A stretch of DNA of 64,000 bases, taken from contig NZ_VJZZ01000002.1 of assembly GCF_009659535.1 (NCBI RefSeq), forward strand, positions 310,001 to 374,000. The letters run 5' to 3'. The DNA comes from Aggregicoccus sp. 17bor-14 (lineage in GTDB: Bacteria; Myxococcota; Myxococcia; Myxococcales; Myxococcaceae). Made by a program: the position numbers and the translations under genes. The notes beneath the pieces were generated by a model that was not told the origin of the DNA, did no database searches, and was given only the letters and a program-made list of their open reading frames with translations. Positions 10,832-19,097 of the stretch are shown piece after piece (positions within the stretch are counted from its first letter, which is position 1; each line of letters begins with the position of its first letter).

Positions 10832-11353
10832 CTAGGGCTCGGCGCCGCCGTCTTCGGCGGGCTCGGCCGCAGGGCAGGGGGCCAGCTGCAGCAGCTCGGC
10901 GAGGCGGGTGCCCAGCTTCTGCAGGATGGTGAAGAGCTGGGTGCGGTCCGCGGGGTCCAGCAGCCCGAGCATGCGCTGCAGCTTCTCCTGCAGGTGGGAG
11001 TCCAGCTCGGCGTAGGTCTGGGCGCCCCGGTCCGTGAGCCGGCAGCGCACCACGCGCCGGTCCGCCGTGTCGCGCTCGCGCTGCACGTACGCCTCGCGCT
11101 CGAGCCGGTCCACCACGCCCGTCACCGTCTTCTCCGTCACCCCGAGCCGCCGCGCGAGCTCGCCCATGGTGAGCGCGCCGTCCTCGCCGAGCCACAGCAG
11201 CGTGTGCAGCTGGGGCGGGGTGAACTGCATCTGCTCGCAGGTGCTCGCGAGCGGGTCGCGAAGGCTGCGCTGGCGCCCCAGGGCGATGAGGAGCGCCTTG
11301 AGCTGGGACGCGTCCGCCGCGACTTCTTCCTGCGCTGGGAAATTCCGGGCCAC
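10832..11353 (-). CDS. MarR-family transcriptional regulator
   Basis: A 173-residue winged-helix repressor. The DNA-binding part reads TPPQLHTLLWLGEDGALTMGELARRLGVTEKTVTGVVDRLEREAYVQRE, followed by the wing DTADRRVVRCRLTDRG, the clear MarR signature. C-terminal helices give dimerisation. A GTG at 11353 starts the frame. It precedes the small Roadblock-like gene by 13 bp and is divergent from a methyltransferase gene about 120 bp away; either could be its target. The C-terminal tail is acidic and Cys-containing (CPAAEPAEDGG). Confidence 0.9.
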   Translation of the reverse strand: MARNFPAQEEVAADASQLKALLIALGRQRSLRDPLASTCEQMQFTPPQLHTLLWLGEDGALTMGELARRLGVTEKTVTGVVDRLEREAYVQRERDTADRRVVRCRLTDRGAQTYAELDSHLQEKLQRMLGLLDPADRTQLFTILQKLGTRLAELLQLAPCPAAEPAEDGGAEP

Positions 11354-11474
11354 GGAGCATCTATGTACGCGGACCCGCGCCCGGTCAAACCTTCACCCCC
11401 GCTCCTGCTCCCTGGGCCAGGGAGGGTCCGGCGGACCCCAGCCCCCGGGCCCGCCTCCGTTCAGTGGCGAGCCC

Positions 11475-12467
11475 GTGCGGTTGACGGTGGGGCGCGGGCG
11501 CCGAAGCTTGCCGGGCGTGAGCGCGCGAGCACTGGCCGAGGGGATGGGGCTGCCGGGCCGGGACCTGGCCCTGGTGGCCCTGGGTGAGGCGCTGCGCGCG
11601 CAGGGCTACCGGCACATCACCGTCACCCCCGAAACCCACCGGCGGGTGAACGCGCGGCCCGACAACGCACAGGCGAGGGACCTGCGTGGGGTGTTCGGCT
11701 GGAGCCGCCCCTTCGCCTCCGGGCTCCTGCCCGCGCCCCTCGAGCGCCTGCTGGAGGAGGCGGGCGAGCTGCGGCGCGAGCCGGGGGGCCTGCTGCGCAG
11801 CGGGGTGCGCTTCTCGAGCCTCGGGCGCGCGCTCTTCGTGCACGACGCGTGGCCCACGCTGAGCGAGGACTCCGTCTTCTTCGGGCCGGACACGTACCGG
11901 TTCGCCGCGCAGCTCGCGCGCCTGCCCGGCAGCTTCGGCCGCGCCGTGGACGTGGGCTGCGGCTCGGGGGCGGGCGGGCTCTCGCTGGACGGGCGCGTGG
12001 CGCGGCTGCTGCTCGCGGACGTGAGCGGGCGCGCGCTGCGCTTTGCCGGGGTGAACGCCGCGCTCAACGGCCAGCAGGATGCGGCCTGCGTGCACAGCGA
12101 CGTGCTCGACGGGGTGGAGGGGGACTTCGACCTCATCGCCGCGAACCCGCCGTACATCGTGGACACCGAGGGGCGAACGTACCGCGACGGCGGCGGGCTC
12201 TACGGCGCCGAGCTCTCGGTGCGCATCGTGCGCGAGAGCCTCCCGCGCCTCGCCCGCGGCGGCACCCTGCTGCTCTACACCGGCGCGCCCGTGGTGGACG
12301 GCGAGGACGTGCTGCTGCGCGCGCTCGAGCCGCTGCTGGGCGCGCACGACGTGGAGGCGCGCTACGAGGAGACCGACCCGGACGTCTTCGGCGAGGAGCT
12401 GGAGAAGCCCGAGTACGACCCGGTGGAGCGCATCGCCGTGGCGGTGCTCACCGTGCGCAGGCCCTGA
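11475..12467 (+). CDS. Class I SAM-dependent methyltransferase with NPPY motif
   Basis: About 330 residues. The SAM-binding motif I is AVDVGCGSGAGGLSL, and the catalytic NPPY (IAANPPYIV) marks the N-methyltransferase group acting on nucleic acid bases or protein glutamine (HemK/RlmG/RsmC-like). The N-terminal about 120 residues form a separate domain (ALGEALRAQGYRH, LLPAPLERLLEEAGELRR), as in two-domain RlmG/TrmN6-type enzymes. The start is uncertain: GTG at 11475, TTG at 11481 and GTG at 11517 are all in frame without a strong ribosome binding site. It converges on the phosphoesterase gene with a 6-bp gap. Substrate unknown. Confidence 0.85.
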   Translation: MRLTVGRGRRSLPGVSARALAEGMGLPGRDLALVALGEALRAQGYRHITVTPETHRRVNARPDNAQARDLRGVFGWSRPFASGLLPAPLERLLEEAGELRREPGGLLRSGVRFSSLGRALFVHDAWPTLSEDSVFFGPDTYRFAAQLARLPGSFGRAVDVGCGSGAGGLSLDGRVARLLLADVSGRALRFAGVNAALNGQQDAACVHSDVLDGVEGDFDLIAANPPYIVDTEGRTYRDGGGLYGAELSVRIVRESLPRLARGGTLLLYTGAPVVDGEDVLLRALEPLLGAHDVEARYEETDPDVFGEELEKPEYDPVERIAVAVLTVRRP

Positions 12468-12473
12468 GCGCCC

Positions 12474-13241
12474 TCACGCGATGGGCAGGGTGTGGGTGAC
12501 CAGGCCCTCGCCCTCGCGCCACAGGTGCAGCTGCAGCGCCGGCGGCTCGGGGACCATGGTGAGCGAGCCCGCGGGGCGCAGGTCCAGCGCCGCCTGCAGC
12601 ATCGTGCTCGGGCAGGTGCCCGCGAGCGTCCCCGCGAAGCGCCGCACCACCGCGCGGTGCACGTGCCCGCACAGCACCCGCTCCACCTGCGGGTGGCGCT
12701 GCAGGAGCGTGGCGAGCGCGCCCGCGCCCTCGAGCCCCATCGCATCCAGCACCCGCATGCCGGTGGCGAAGGGCGGGTGGTGCAGCGCCACCAGGGTGGG
12801 CCGCGCGGGCTCTTCCTTCAGCTGGGCCTCGAGCCACGCGAGCCGCGCGTCGCACAGCTGTCCTCCGTGCTGTCCCTCGACGAGCGTGTCCAGCGCGAGC
12901 AGGCGCAGCGGGCCGAGGTCGACCGCGTAGTGCAGGAAGCCCTGCGGCGGGAGGTAGCCGCGGGGCGCGAAGGCGCGGCGCAGCGGCTCGCGCCGGTCGT
13001 GGTTTCCCGGCAGCACGTAGAGGGGTGCATGGAGGGGACGCAGCAGCGCGAGCAGCCGCGCGTACTCCTGCTCCGTGCCCTCGTTGACCAGGTCTCCCGT
13101 GCACAGTACCGCGTCCGGCGCGGGGTCGAGGCGGTTCAGGTGCGCCACCGCGCGCGCGAGGTGCGCGGCCGAGCCGTAGCGCAGGTCCGCCGCGCTGCCG
13201 GGCGCGCAGATGTGCAGGTCGCTGAGCTGGGCGAGGAGCAT
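12474..13241 (-). CDS. Calcineurin-like metallophosphoesterase, CpdA/GpdQ class
   Basis: A 255-residue dinuclear metal phosphodiesterase. All family metal motifs are present in order: QLSDLHI (D-x-H), CTGDLVNEG (GD), LPGNHDRRE (GNHD), ALHHPPF (H) and CGHVHRAVV (GHxH). The length and the SDLHI start match cyclic-AMP phosphodiesterase CpdA and the phospholipid/glycerophosphodiesterase GpdQ, so it probably hydrolyses a cyclic nucleotide or phosphodiester in the cytoplasm. The ATG at 13241 places the first metal motif at residues 6-11, as usual in the family. It is the last gene before a gene-free block with repeats. Confidence 0.88.
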   Translation of the reverse strand: MLLAQLSDLHICAPGSAADLRYGSAAHLARAVAHLNRLDPAPDAVLCTGDLVNEGTEQEYARLLALLRPLHAPLYVLPGNHDRREPLRRAFAPRGYLPPQGFLHYAVDLGPLRLLALDTLVEGQHGGQLCDARLAWLEAQLKEEPARPTLVALHHPPFATGMRVLDAMGLEGAGALATLLQRHPQVERVLCGHVHRAVVRRFAGTLAGTCPSTMLQAALDLRPAGSLTMVPEPPALQLHLWREGEGLVTHTLPIA

Positions 13242-13524
13242 GCGGAGACCTCCGGAGCGCCACGGTTCGACGCTCCGACAGCAGCGCATCCGCGCGCTCG
13301 GGGCGCAAGGGCCATTGCGGTGTGCGCGCGACGGGCCACTGCGCAGGATCGCGCCGGCGTGGTGGAGCGGGGGTCGCGGCTTCGTCGAGGCGGGTGTCGC
13401 CCGCTCACCTCGCAGCGATCAGCGCTCGAAGCGCCGGGCATGTCTCGAGGTCGCGCGTCTGCCGAGTGGCTGCGTGGGCGCGCTGGGAGGAGCACGCACG
13501 TCGCTCGCGCTCGGATGAAGTCCC

Positions 13525-13992
13525 GGACGGGACGGGCTCTTTCGCCTGAGCCCAGCGCGGAGGGGCGTCGGCCTGCGCGACGCTCCGGGGGCGCACGCTG
13601 GCGAAGCAGGGTGCGCCCGCCCTTTCCCCCCCCCAGGGCGGGGCGACGCGCTGGACGAAATGTTCCGTCCACGCCCGCCGCACCCCGCTCCGGGTGTGCG
13701 CGAGCCCCCTCGTCCGGCTCTCCGCTGCGCTCACGGCGCGCGCGCTCGGGAGGCGCTCGGCCGGACGGAACATTTCGTCCACGGCCTCTGGTCCGGAGGG
13801 GAGCACCCCTCCCGGGCGCAGGTCGGTGCGGTGCTGAATACAAACCTCGGGACTTTCGAAATCTCCCGAGGTTTGTCGTTAGCTCCGCGCAGCACCTCGC
13901 CCGACACCCCCTCCCTCCCGCGCATCCCCGGAGCGCCGCGCAGGGCAGCGCCCGTACGCGCTCGGCGCAAACGACGGGAGCCCGTCCCGTCC
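13525..13992. repeat. Gene-free block bounded by a 15-bp inverted repeat and holding nested palindromes
   Basis: The 843 bp between 13242 and 14084 have no credible gene. Within them GGACGGGACGGGCTC (13525-13539) is repeated as its exact reverse complement at 13978-13992. Inside lie an 18-bp sequence GGACGAAATGTTCCGTCC (13653-13670) with an exact inverted copy at 13763-13780, and a perfect 13-bp stem hairpin at 13840-13876. No target-site duplication is seen at the outer ends and no transposase is present. Nature unknown: a non-autonomous element or a regulatory/structural DNA region are both possible. Confidence 0.6.
13840..13876. repeat. Perfect 13-bp stem hairpin or palindrome
   Basis: ACAAACCTCGGGA (13840-13852) and TCCCGAGGTTTGT (13864-13876) are exact reverse complements around an 11-nt loop CTTTCGAAATC. 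The base composition is AT-richer than its surroundings. It could be a protein-binding palindrome or a transcribed hairpin; no T-tract follows. Confidence 0.7.
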
Positions 13993-14084
13993 TGGCTCCT
14001 CCACAGAGCCGATGCGCGCGGGGCACAGCGGGACAGCTTCGTCCCCCCAGAGGGAGAGTGGACAGCCGCGCCTCATGAACAGCG

Positions 14085-14984
14085 CTACGCAGAGATGGGC
14101 TGCACGTCGTCCGCGAGCTCGCGGCGCACCACCGGCTCGGGGCGGTGCACGCGCGAGACGAGGCACGCCGCGCTACCGCCCGCGAGGTGGAACTGGTCGA
14201 GCTTCACGCGCACCGGCTTGCGCCCCAGCGCACGCAGCAGCTTCTCCACGTACGGCGCCTGCGCGCCCACCAGCACGCGCTCGCCCACCTCGACGAGGTT
14301 GAGGCCGAAGCCCAGCGCCTCCTCGCGCGGCACGTGCAGCACGCGGCTGACGCCCTCGGTGCGCGCGAGCTGCGCGAGCGCCCCGGGCGTGAAGGCCTCG
14401 GGGCACACCAGCGCGGTGCCGTCCGAGAGCACGGTGAGCGCGGTGTCCAGGTGGTACAGGTGCGGGTCCCTCAGCTCGAGCGGCGTCACCGGCGCATCGA
14501 GGAAGCGCTCGAGCATCGGCGCCGCGCTCGCGCTCGAGCGCTGCCCGTGGCCCAGCAGCGCGCCGCGCGCCCCGGGCAGCATCGCGAGGTCTCCGCCCTC
14601 GAAGGGCGCGGGAGGCGGGCTGCAGATCTCGAAGCCCTGCCGGTCGAACACCTGCGCGCGCGCCCGCTGCTCGCTGCGCCGCTCGCCGTACAGCATGGAG
14701 GCGAGCAGCGCGCGCCGGCGCCCACCGCGCTCGTGCAGCAGCGCGTTGTCCTTGGAGAAGACCGAGTCGAAGGCGCCGTGCACGAAGGGCAGCTCGAGCA
14801 GGCCCGCTCCCGCCTCGAGCAGCGCGCGGCGCAGCGCGCGGTGCTGGCGGCACGCGCGCCTCCAGTCGACCGCGCCCACCTTCATGTGCGGGTTGATGGA
14901 CCAGGCGACCTGATAGGCGCAATCGCGTGAGCGTGTATGGGTCTTGTCACACCTGAGGGCGCTGAGGGCGAAGGTCGCGGGCAT
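14085..14984 (-). CDS. Amidinotransferase-fold hydrolase (DDAH/arginine deiminase-related)
   Basis: About 299 residues of the pentein (amidinotransferase) superfamily, which acts on guanidino groups such as arginine or methylarginine. Key features are AYQVAWSINPHM near the N-terminus (family INPxM), FSKDNALL, FEGGDLAML (acidic residue), YHLDTALTVL (catalytic His) and GGSAACLVSRVHR with the nucleophilic Cys near the C-terminus. All catalytic positions are present, so it is likely active. The ATG at 14984 is used; an ATG at 15050 would overlap the divergent leader. Divergent from a diiron-oxidase-like gene 80 bp away, which suggests shared control. Exact substrate unknown. Confidence 0.8.
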   Translation of the reverse strand: MPATFALSALRCDKTHTRSRDCAYQVAWSINPHMKVGAVDWRRACRQHRALRRALLEAGAGLLELPFVHGAFDSVFSKDNALLHERGGRRRALLASMLYGERRSEQRARAQVFDRQGFEICSPPPAPFEGGDLAMLPGARGALLGHGQRSSASAAPMLERFLDAPVTPLELRDPHLYHLDTALTVLSDGTALVCPEAFTPGALAQLARTEGVSRVLHVPREEALGFGLNLVEVGERVLVGAQAPYVEKLLRALGRKPVRVKLDQFHLAGGSAACLVSRVHRPEPVVRRELADDVQPISA

Positions 14985-15024
14985 CACGTGGCGAAACTCC
15001 AGAGACGTTCCCATCCTTGTACTC

Positions 15025-15042
15025 GCGGGCACTGAAGCCCGC
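15025..15042 (+). promoter_or_regulatory. Leader stem-loop before the diiron-oxidase-like gene
   Basis: GCGGGC-ACTGAA-GCCCGC forms a perfect 6-bp stem with a 6-nt loop, ending 22 nt before the ATG at 15065. It may be a leader hairpin or an operator; function is inferred only from position. Confidence 0.3.
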
Positions 15043-15064
15043 CCTGACACAAAGGGTGTGCACC

Positions 15065-15982
15065 ATGAGCGGGCTTGGCGAGGTGGGCAGGGCAGAGCGC
15101 TTCTCTGGGGAGCGTTCGCCCGAGGCCCTGCATCGCTACCTCCTGCGTTTCAACCAGCACCGGCTTCGTCCGTCCTTTCCCTCGGAGAGCTGGCAGGCGG
15201 ACGTGGAGGAGGAGCTTCGCGGGCGGCTCGCGGAGGGCGACTTCGTGGAGAGCGCGCGCGCCGAGGTGGCCACGCGCGCGGCGACGGCCCCGCGCGACGT
15301 GGACGGCTTCCTCGCCTGGTTCGAGGACCTGAAGCACACGGGCCCCGGCCAGCACGACCCGCTCTTCCCCTGGCTCGCCACCGAGGCGAGCCTCGAGCAG
15401 CTGCGCTGGTTCCTCACCCAGGAGGTGGCCGGCGAGGCGGGCTTCGACGACCTCGTCGCCCTCACCCAGGTGAAGCTGCCCACGCAGGCGAAGCTGGAGC
15501 TCGCGCGCAACTACTGGGACGAGATGGGCCGCGGCCGCGAGAACGCGATGCACGGGCCCATGCTCGAGGAGCTCGCCCACGCGCTCGACCTGCAGCCGCG
15601 CGAGGAGGAGACCGTCTGGGAGGCGCACGCGCTGGCGAACCTGCTCGTCGCGCTCGCGGCCAACCGCCGCTACACCTTCCACGCCGTGGGCGCGCTGGGC
15701 GCGGTGGAGCTCACCGCGCCGGGGCGCGCGCTGCTGGTGAACGAGGGCCTGCAGCGCCTCGGCTTCGGCATGCCGGTGCGCCGCTACTACGCGCTGCACT
15801 CCACGCTGGACGTGAAGCACTCCGAGGACTGGAACCGCGAGGTGCTGCGCCCGCTCGTGGCGGAGGACCCCGCGCGCGCGCGCGCCATCGCGGAAGGGGC
15901 GCTGATGCGCCTGCAGGCGGGCGCTCTCTGCTTCGAGCGCTACCGGCGCGAGCTGGGCCTGAGGCTGCACCCCGTGCACTGA
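15065..15982 (+). CDS. Heme-oxygenase-like diiron oxidase/oxygenase (HDO) family protein
   Basis: A 305-residue all-alpha protein. Putative metal ligands follow the HDO pattern: E120 (FLTQE), the WDEMGRGRENAMH segment with E153 and H163, E215, and H245-x3-D249-x2-H252 (ALHSTLDVKH). These resemble enzymes such as UndA, BesC and SznF, which use two irons and O2 to cleave or oxidise amino-acid or fatty-acid substrates. The ATG at 15065 follows an AAAGGG. It is divergent from an amidinotransferase-fold gene; a joint role on a guanidino or amino-acid substrate is speculative. The start of the long N-terminal helix region is typical for the iron-containing redox enzyme group. Confidence 0.8.
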   Translation: MSGLGEVGRAERFSGERSPEALHRYLLRFNQHRLRPSFPSESWQADVEEELRGRLAEGDFVESARAEVATRAATAPRDVDGFLAWFEDLKHTGPGQHDPLFPWLATEASLEQLRWFLTQEVAGEAGFDDLVALTQVKLPTQAKLELARNYWDEMGRGRENAMHGPMLEELAHALDLQPREEETVWEAHALANLLVALAANRRYTFHAVGALGAVELTAPGRALLVNEGLQRLGFGMPVRRYYALHSTLDVKHSEDWNREVLRPLVAEDPARARAIAEGALMRLQAGALCFERYRRELGLRLHPVH

Positions 15983-16031
15983 GGTCCACCCCCACCCGCT
16001 CCCCTTGACAGCTGAGGGGAGGGGTGTGAGA

Positions 16032-16060
16032 GCCTTCCCCTAAGCAAACAAGGGGAAGGC
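16032..16060 (+). promoter_or_regulatory. Inverted repeat that abuts the padR start and includes its ribosome binding site
   Basis: GCCTTCCCCT (16032-16041) and AGGGGAAGGC (16051-16060) are exact complements around AAGCAAACA and end directly before the ATG at 16061. The right arm is the Shine-Dalgarno sequence. It could be a PadR autoregulatory operator, a hairpin hiding the ribosome binding site, or both. A TTGACA at 16005-16010 could be the -35 box; no good -10 is visible. Confidence 0.6.
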
Positions 16061-16393
16061 ATGGCCGAGACGACGCTGGAGCTGCTGCAGGGCACGCTGG
16101 ACGTGCTCATCCTCAAGAGCCTCTCGTGGGGCCCGCGCCACGGTTATGCCGTGGCGGACTCCATCCGGGAGCGCAGCGGCGAGGCCCTGCGCATCGAGGA
16201 GGGGGCGCTGTACCCGGCGCTGCACCGGCTGGAGAAGCGCGGCCTGCTGAGCGCCGAGTGGGGCGTCTCCGAGAACAACCGGCGCGCCAAGTTCTACAGC
16301 CTCACCCCCCGCGGGCGGGCCCAGCTGCGCAGCGAGACGCAGCAGTGGGTGGCGTACGCGGCGGCGGTGAGCCGCGTGCTGCAGGCGGCGTGA
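16061..16393 (+). CDS. PadR-family transcriptional regulator
   Basis: A 110-residue PadR winged-helix protein. It shows the family start (LQGTLDVLILKSLSWGPRHGYAVADSIRE), the recognition region (IEEGALYPALHRLEKRGLLSAEWG) and the wing (NNRRAKFYSLTPRGR). It is the short PadR subclass that typically precedes ADOP permeases. The permease starts 5 bp downstream, so the two form an operon, and PadR probably represses it through the inverted repeat that ends at its own start codon. Confidence 0.94.
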   Translation: MAETTLELLQGTLDVLILKSLSWGPRHGYAVADSIRERSGEALRIEEGALYPALHRLEKRGLLSAEWGVSENNRRAKFYSLTPRGRAQLRSETQQWVAYAAAVSRVLQAA

Positions 16394-16397
16394 CGTC

Positions 16398-19076
16398 ATG
16401 CGGCGCGCCCCTCCCTTCAAGCGGCTGCTTCGCCCCTTCCGCGCGCCCCTCGAGGACGACGTGGACGAGGAGCTGCGGCTGCACCTGGAGCTGAGCGCGG
16501 AGGCGCTGCGGCGGCGCGAGGGGCTGGACGCACGCGAGGCCGAGGTGGAGGCGCTGCGGCGCTTCGGAGACGTGGGGCGCGTGCGCGAGGCGTGCGTGGC
16601 GGTGGACAGGCAGAAGGAGCGACAGATGAAGCTGAGCGAGTTCTTCGAGTCCCTGGTGCAGGACCTCACCTACGCGGCGCGCTCCCTGCGCCGCAGCCCC
16701 GGCTTCGCGCTGGTGGCGGTGCTCACGCTGGCGCTGGGCATCGGCGCGAACACCGCGCTCTTCAGCGTGGTGCGCGGCGTGCTCCTGCGCCCCTTGCCCT
16801 ACCCGCAGCCCGAGCAGCTCGCGCGCTTCTATCCGGCCAACCCCAAGGAGGGCATCGAGCGCGGGGTCATCAGCCCCATCGACCTGGAGGACTGGCGCAC
16901 GCGCTCGCACAGCTTCGAGGCGCTCGGGGGCTACTGGAACGCGGAGGGCATGAGCGGGGTGGACCTCACCGGGGACGGGCCCCCCGAGCGGCTGCCGTCC
17001 ACCTACGTCACCGGCGAGCTCTTCATGGCGCTGCGCGCGCCGCCCCTGCTGGGGCGCGCGCTGCAGCCGGAGGACATGGTGGAGGGGCGCAACCGGGTGG
17101 CGGTGATCAGCCACGGGCTGTGGCAGCGCCGCTTCGGCTCGGACCCGGGCATCATCGGGCGCAGCCTCATGCTGGAGGCGAAGCCCATCACGGTGGTGGG
17201 GGTGATGCCCGCGGGCTTCCAGTTCCCGGACGAGCGCTCCCAGGTGTGGCTGCCCACGACGCTCATCCCGGAGGACGGCATCCCGCGCAAGCGCGTGGTG
17301 CGCTGGCTCAGCGTGGTGGGGCGGCTCAAGGGGGGCGTGGCGCTGGAGACGGCGCGCGAGGAGCTCGCGCGCATCGCCCAGGAGCTGGAGCGCGAGCACC
17401 CGGAGAGCAACGCGAAGTGGAGCGGGGTGACGGCGCAGGGGCTGCAGGAGTCCGTGGTGGGCGAGATGCGCGTGGCGCTGCTGGTGCTGCTGGGAGCCGT
17501 GGCGCTCATCCTGCTCATCGCCTGCGCGAACCTCGCGAACCTGCTGCTCGCGCGCGCCACGGTGCGCGCCCGCGAGCTCGGGGTGCGCGCGGCGCTGGGC
17601 GCCTCTCCCGGAAGGCTCGTGCGCCAGCTGCTCACCGAGAGCCTGCTGCTCTCGCTGCTGGGCGGGGCGCTGGGGCTGCTCTTCGCGCACTGGGGCGCGG
17701 CGGGCCTCATCGCGCTCGCCGAGGGGCAGCTGCCGCGCGCGGATGAAGTCCACCTGGACGCGGGGGTGCTCCTCTTCGCGCTGGGTGTCTCGGTGCTCAC
17801 GGGGCTGGTCTTCGGGCTCCTGCCGGCGCTGCGCGCAGGCAGCCCGCGGCTCAACGAGCTGCTGCGCGGCGCCGGGCGCAGCGTGGGCGGGGCGGGGGCG
17901 CGGCTGCGCAACGGCCTGGTGGTGGCCGAGGTGGCGCTCGCGGTGATGCTCGCCGCCGGCGCGGGGCTCGCCACGCGCTCGCTCCTGCACCTGCTGCAGG
18001 TGGACCCGGGCTTCAAGCCGGAGGGCGCCGCGGTGGTGACCTTCTCCGTGCCCGACGCGCGCACGACGCCGGAGGCGGGCGGCGCGCCCTACATCAACCA
18101 GGTGCTGGACGCGGTGCGCGCGGCGCCGGGCGTGCGCGTGGCGGCGGGCGCCAAGTCCCTTCCGCTCGACAGCGCGGGCGAGCCCTATGCGTACGGGCTC
18201 CCGGATCGCCCGGCCGCGCGCACCGAGGAGTACGTGCGCGCCGAGACCACGCCGGTGAGCATCGACTACTTCAAGGCCATGGGTACGCCGCTGCTGAAAG
18301 GCCGCGACTTCCAGGCCTCGGACGACTGGGGCGAGAAGTCGCCGCTGGTGCTCATCGTCAACCAGGCCTTCGCGCGCCGCTACCTGCCGGGCAAGGACCC
18401 CATCGGGCAGACGCTGCTGCTCAACGCGCCGAACAACCCGGGCACGGTGATCGGCGTGGTGGGCGACATGCGCACGACCGAGCTCTCCAAGGCCGCCGAG
18501 CCCGCGGTCTACGTGCACTACTCGCAGATGAGCCGCTCGCGGGTGAACCTGGTGGTGCGCGGCGAGGGCAAGCCGCTGGAGCTGGCGGCGCGCGTGCGCG
18601 AGGCCATCTGGCGCGTGAACGGCCAGCAGACCCTCACCCGCATCACCTCGCTCGAGGCGATCAGCAGCCGCGCGGTGGCGCGGCCGCGGCTGCTCGCGGT
18701 GCTGCTGGGGCTCTTCGCGGGGCTGGGCCTCGTGCTGGGCGCGGTGGGCATCTACGGGGTGCTCGCGTACACCGTGAGCCAGCGGCGCCAGGAGATCGGC
18801 GTGCGGCTCGCGCTGGGCGCGGCCCCGCGCGACGTGCTGCGCCTGGTGGTGGTGAGCGGGATGACGCTCGCGGGCGTGGGCGTGCTCGCGGGGCTCGCCT
18901 TCGCCTTCGGCCTCTCGCGCCTCATGCAGAGCGTGCTCTACGGCATCGCCCCCACCGACCCGCTCACCTTCGCGGCCGTCGCGCTGGTGCTGCTGGGCGT
19001 CGCGCTCGCCGCGTGCTGGCTTCCCGCGCGCCGCGCCACGCGGGTGGACCCCGCCCTGGCGCTGCGCGCGGAGTAG
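16398..19076 (+). CDS. ADOP-type orphan ABC permease (MacB/FtsX-like, two units)
   Basis: 892 residues. An N-terminal prefix helix region (DDVDEELRLHLELSAEALRRREGLDAR) is typical of ADOP permeases. Then come two MacB/FtsX units: a first helix (FALVAVLTLALGIGANTALFS), a large periplasmic domain, three helices (VALILLIACANLANLLLARA onward), then a second unit (RNGLVVAEVALAVML) and three C-terminal helices (ELASxxxRQEIGVRLALGA type motif). There is no ATPase domain and no ATPase gene nearby, as is usual for this family. Likely exports or senses lipids, peptides or drugs with an ATPase encoded elsewhere. Regulated with padR. Confidence 0.92.
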   Translation: MRRAPPFKRLLRPFRAPLEDDVDEELRLHLELSAEALRRREGLDAREAEVEALRRFGDVGRVREACVAVDRQKERQMKLSEFFESLVQDLTYAARSLRRSPGFALVAVLTLALGIGANTALFSVVRGVLLRPLPYPQPEQLARFYPANPKEGIERGVISPIDLEDWRTRSHSFEALGGYWNAEGMSGVDLTGDGPPERLPSTYVTGELFMALRAPPLLGRALQPEDMVEGRNRVAVISHGLWQRRFGSDPGIIGRSLMLEAKPITVVGVMPAGFQFPDERSQVWLPTTLIPEDGIPRKRVVRWLSVVGRLKGGVALETAREELARIAQELEREHPESNAKWSGVTAQGLQESVVGEMRVALLVLLGAVALILLIACANLANLLLARATVRARELGVRAALGASPGRLVRQLLTESLLLSLLGGALGLLFAHWGAAGLIALAEGQLPRADEVHLDAGVLLFALGVSVLTGLVFGLLPALRAGSPRLNELLRGAGRSVGGAGARLRNGLVVAEVALAVMLAAGAGLATRSLLHLLQVDPGFKPEGAAVVTFSVPDARTTPEAGGAPYINQVLDAVRAAPGVRVAAGAKSLPLDSAGEPYAYGLPDRPAARTEEYVRAETTPVSIDYFKAMGTPLLKGRDFQASDDWGEKSPLVLIVNQAFARRYLPGKDPIGQTLLLNAPNNPGTVIGVVGDMRTTELSKAAEPAVYVHYSQMSRSRVNLVVRGEGKPLELAARVREAIWRVNGQQTLTRITSLEAISSRAVARPRLLAVLLGLFAGLGLVLGAVGIYGVLAYTVSQRRQEIGVRLALGAAPRDVLRLVVVSGMTLAGVGVLAGLAFAFGLSRLMQSVLYGIAPTDPLTFAAVALVLLGVALAACWLPARRATRVDPALALRAE

Positions 19077-19091
19077 CGGGCCGCCGCCCGC
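19076..19091. terminator. Hairpin between convergent genes
   Basis: GCGGGC-CGCC-GCCCGC is a perfect 6-bp stem with a 4-nt loop. It starts at the last base of the permease stop codon and lies before the stop of the convergent ferritin-like gene at 19098. There is no T-tract, so terminator activity is tentative. Confidence 0.35.
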
Positions 19092-19097
19092 GACCGG

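Noticed and set aside
13136-14026. Minus-strand frame covering the repeat block
   Set aside because: Most of it is translated palindromic repeats and arginine-rich runs; it has no family similarity and overlaps the start region of the phosphoesterase gene.
14030-14060. Degenerate palindromic repeat after the nested-repeat block
   Set aside because: It contains AGAGGGAGAGTGG and a GACAGCTTCG tail like copies 4 and 5, but no paired arm, so it was not listed as a copy.
13660-14913. Plus-strand open frame through the repeat block and opposite the amidinotransferase gene
   Set aside because: The protein is Ser/Arg/Thr low complexity without motifs, and the minus-strand frame encodes a full-length amidinotransferase-fold protein.
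16005-16033. Sigma-70 promoter for padR starting from TTGACA at 16005
   Set aside because: No acceptable -10 box lies at 16-19 bp, so only the -35-like hexamer is mentioned.
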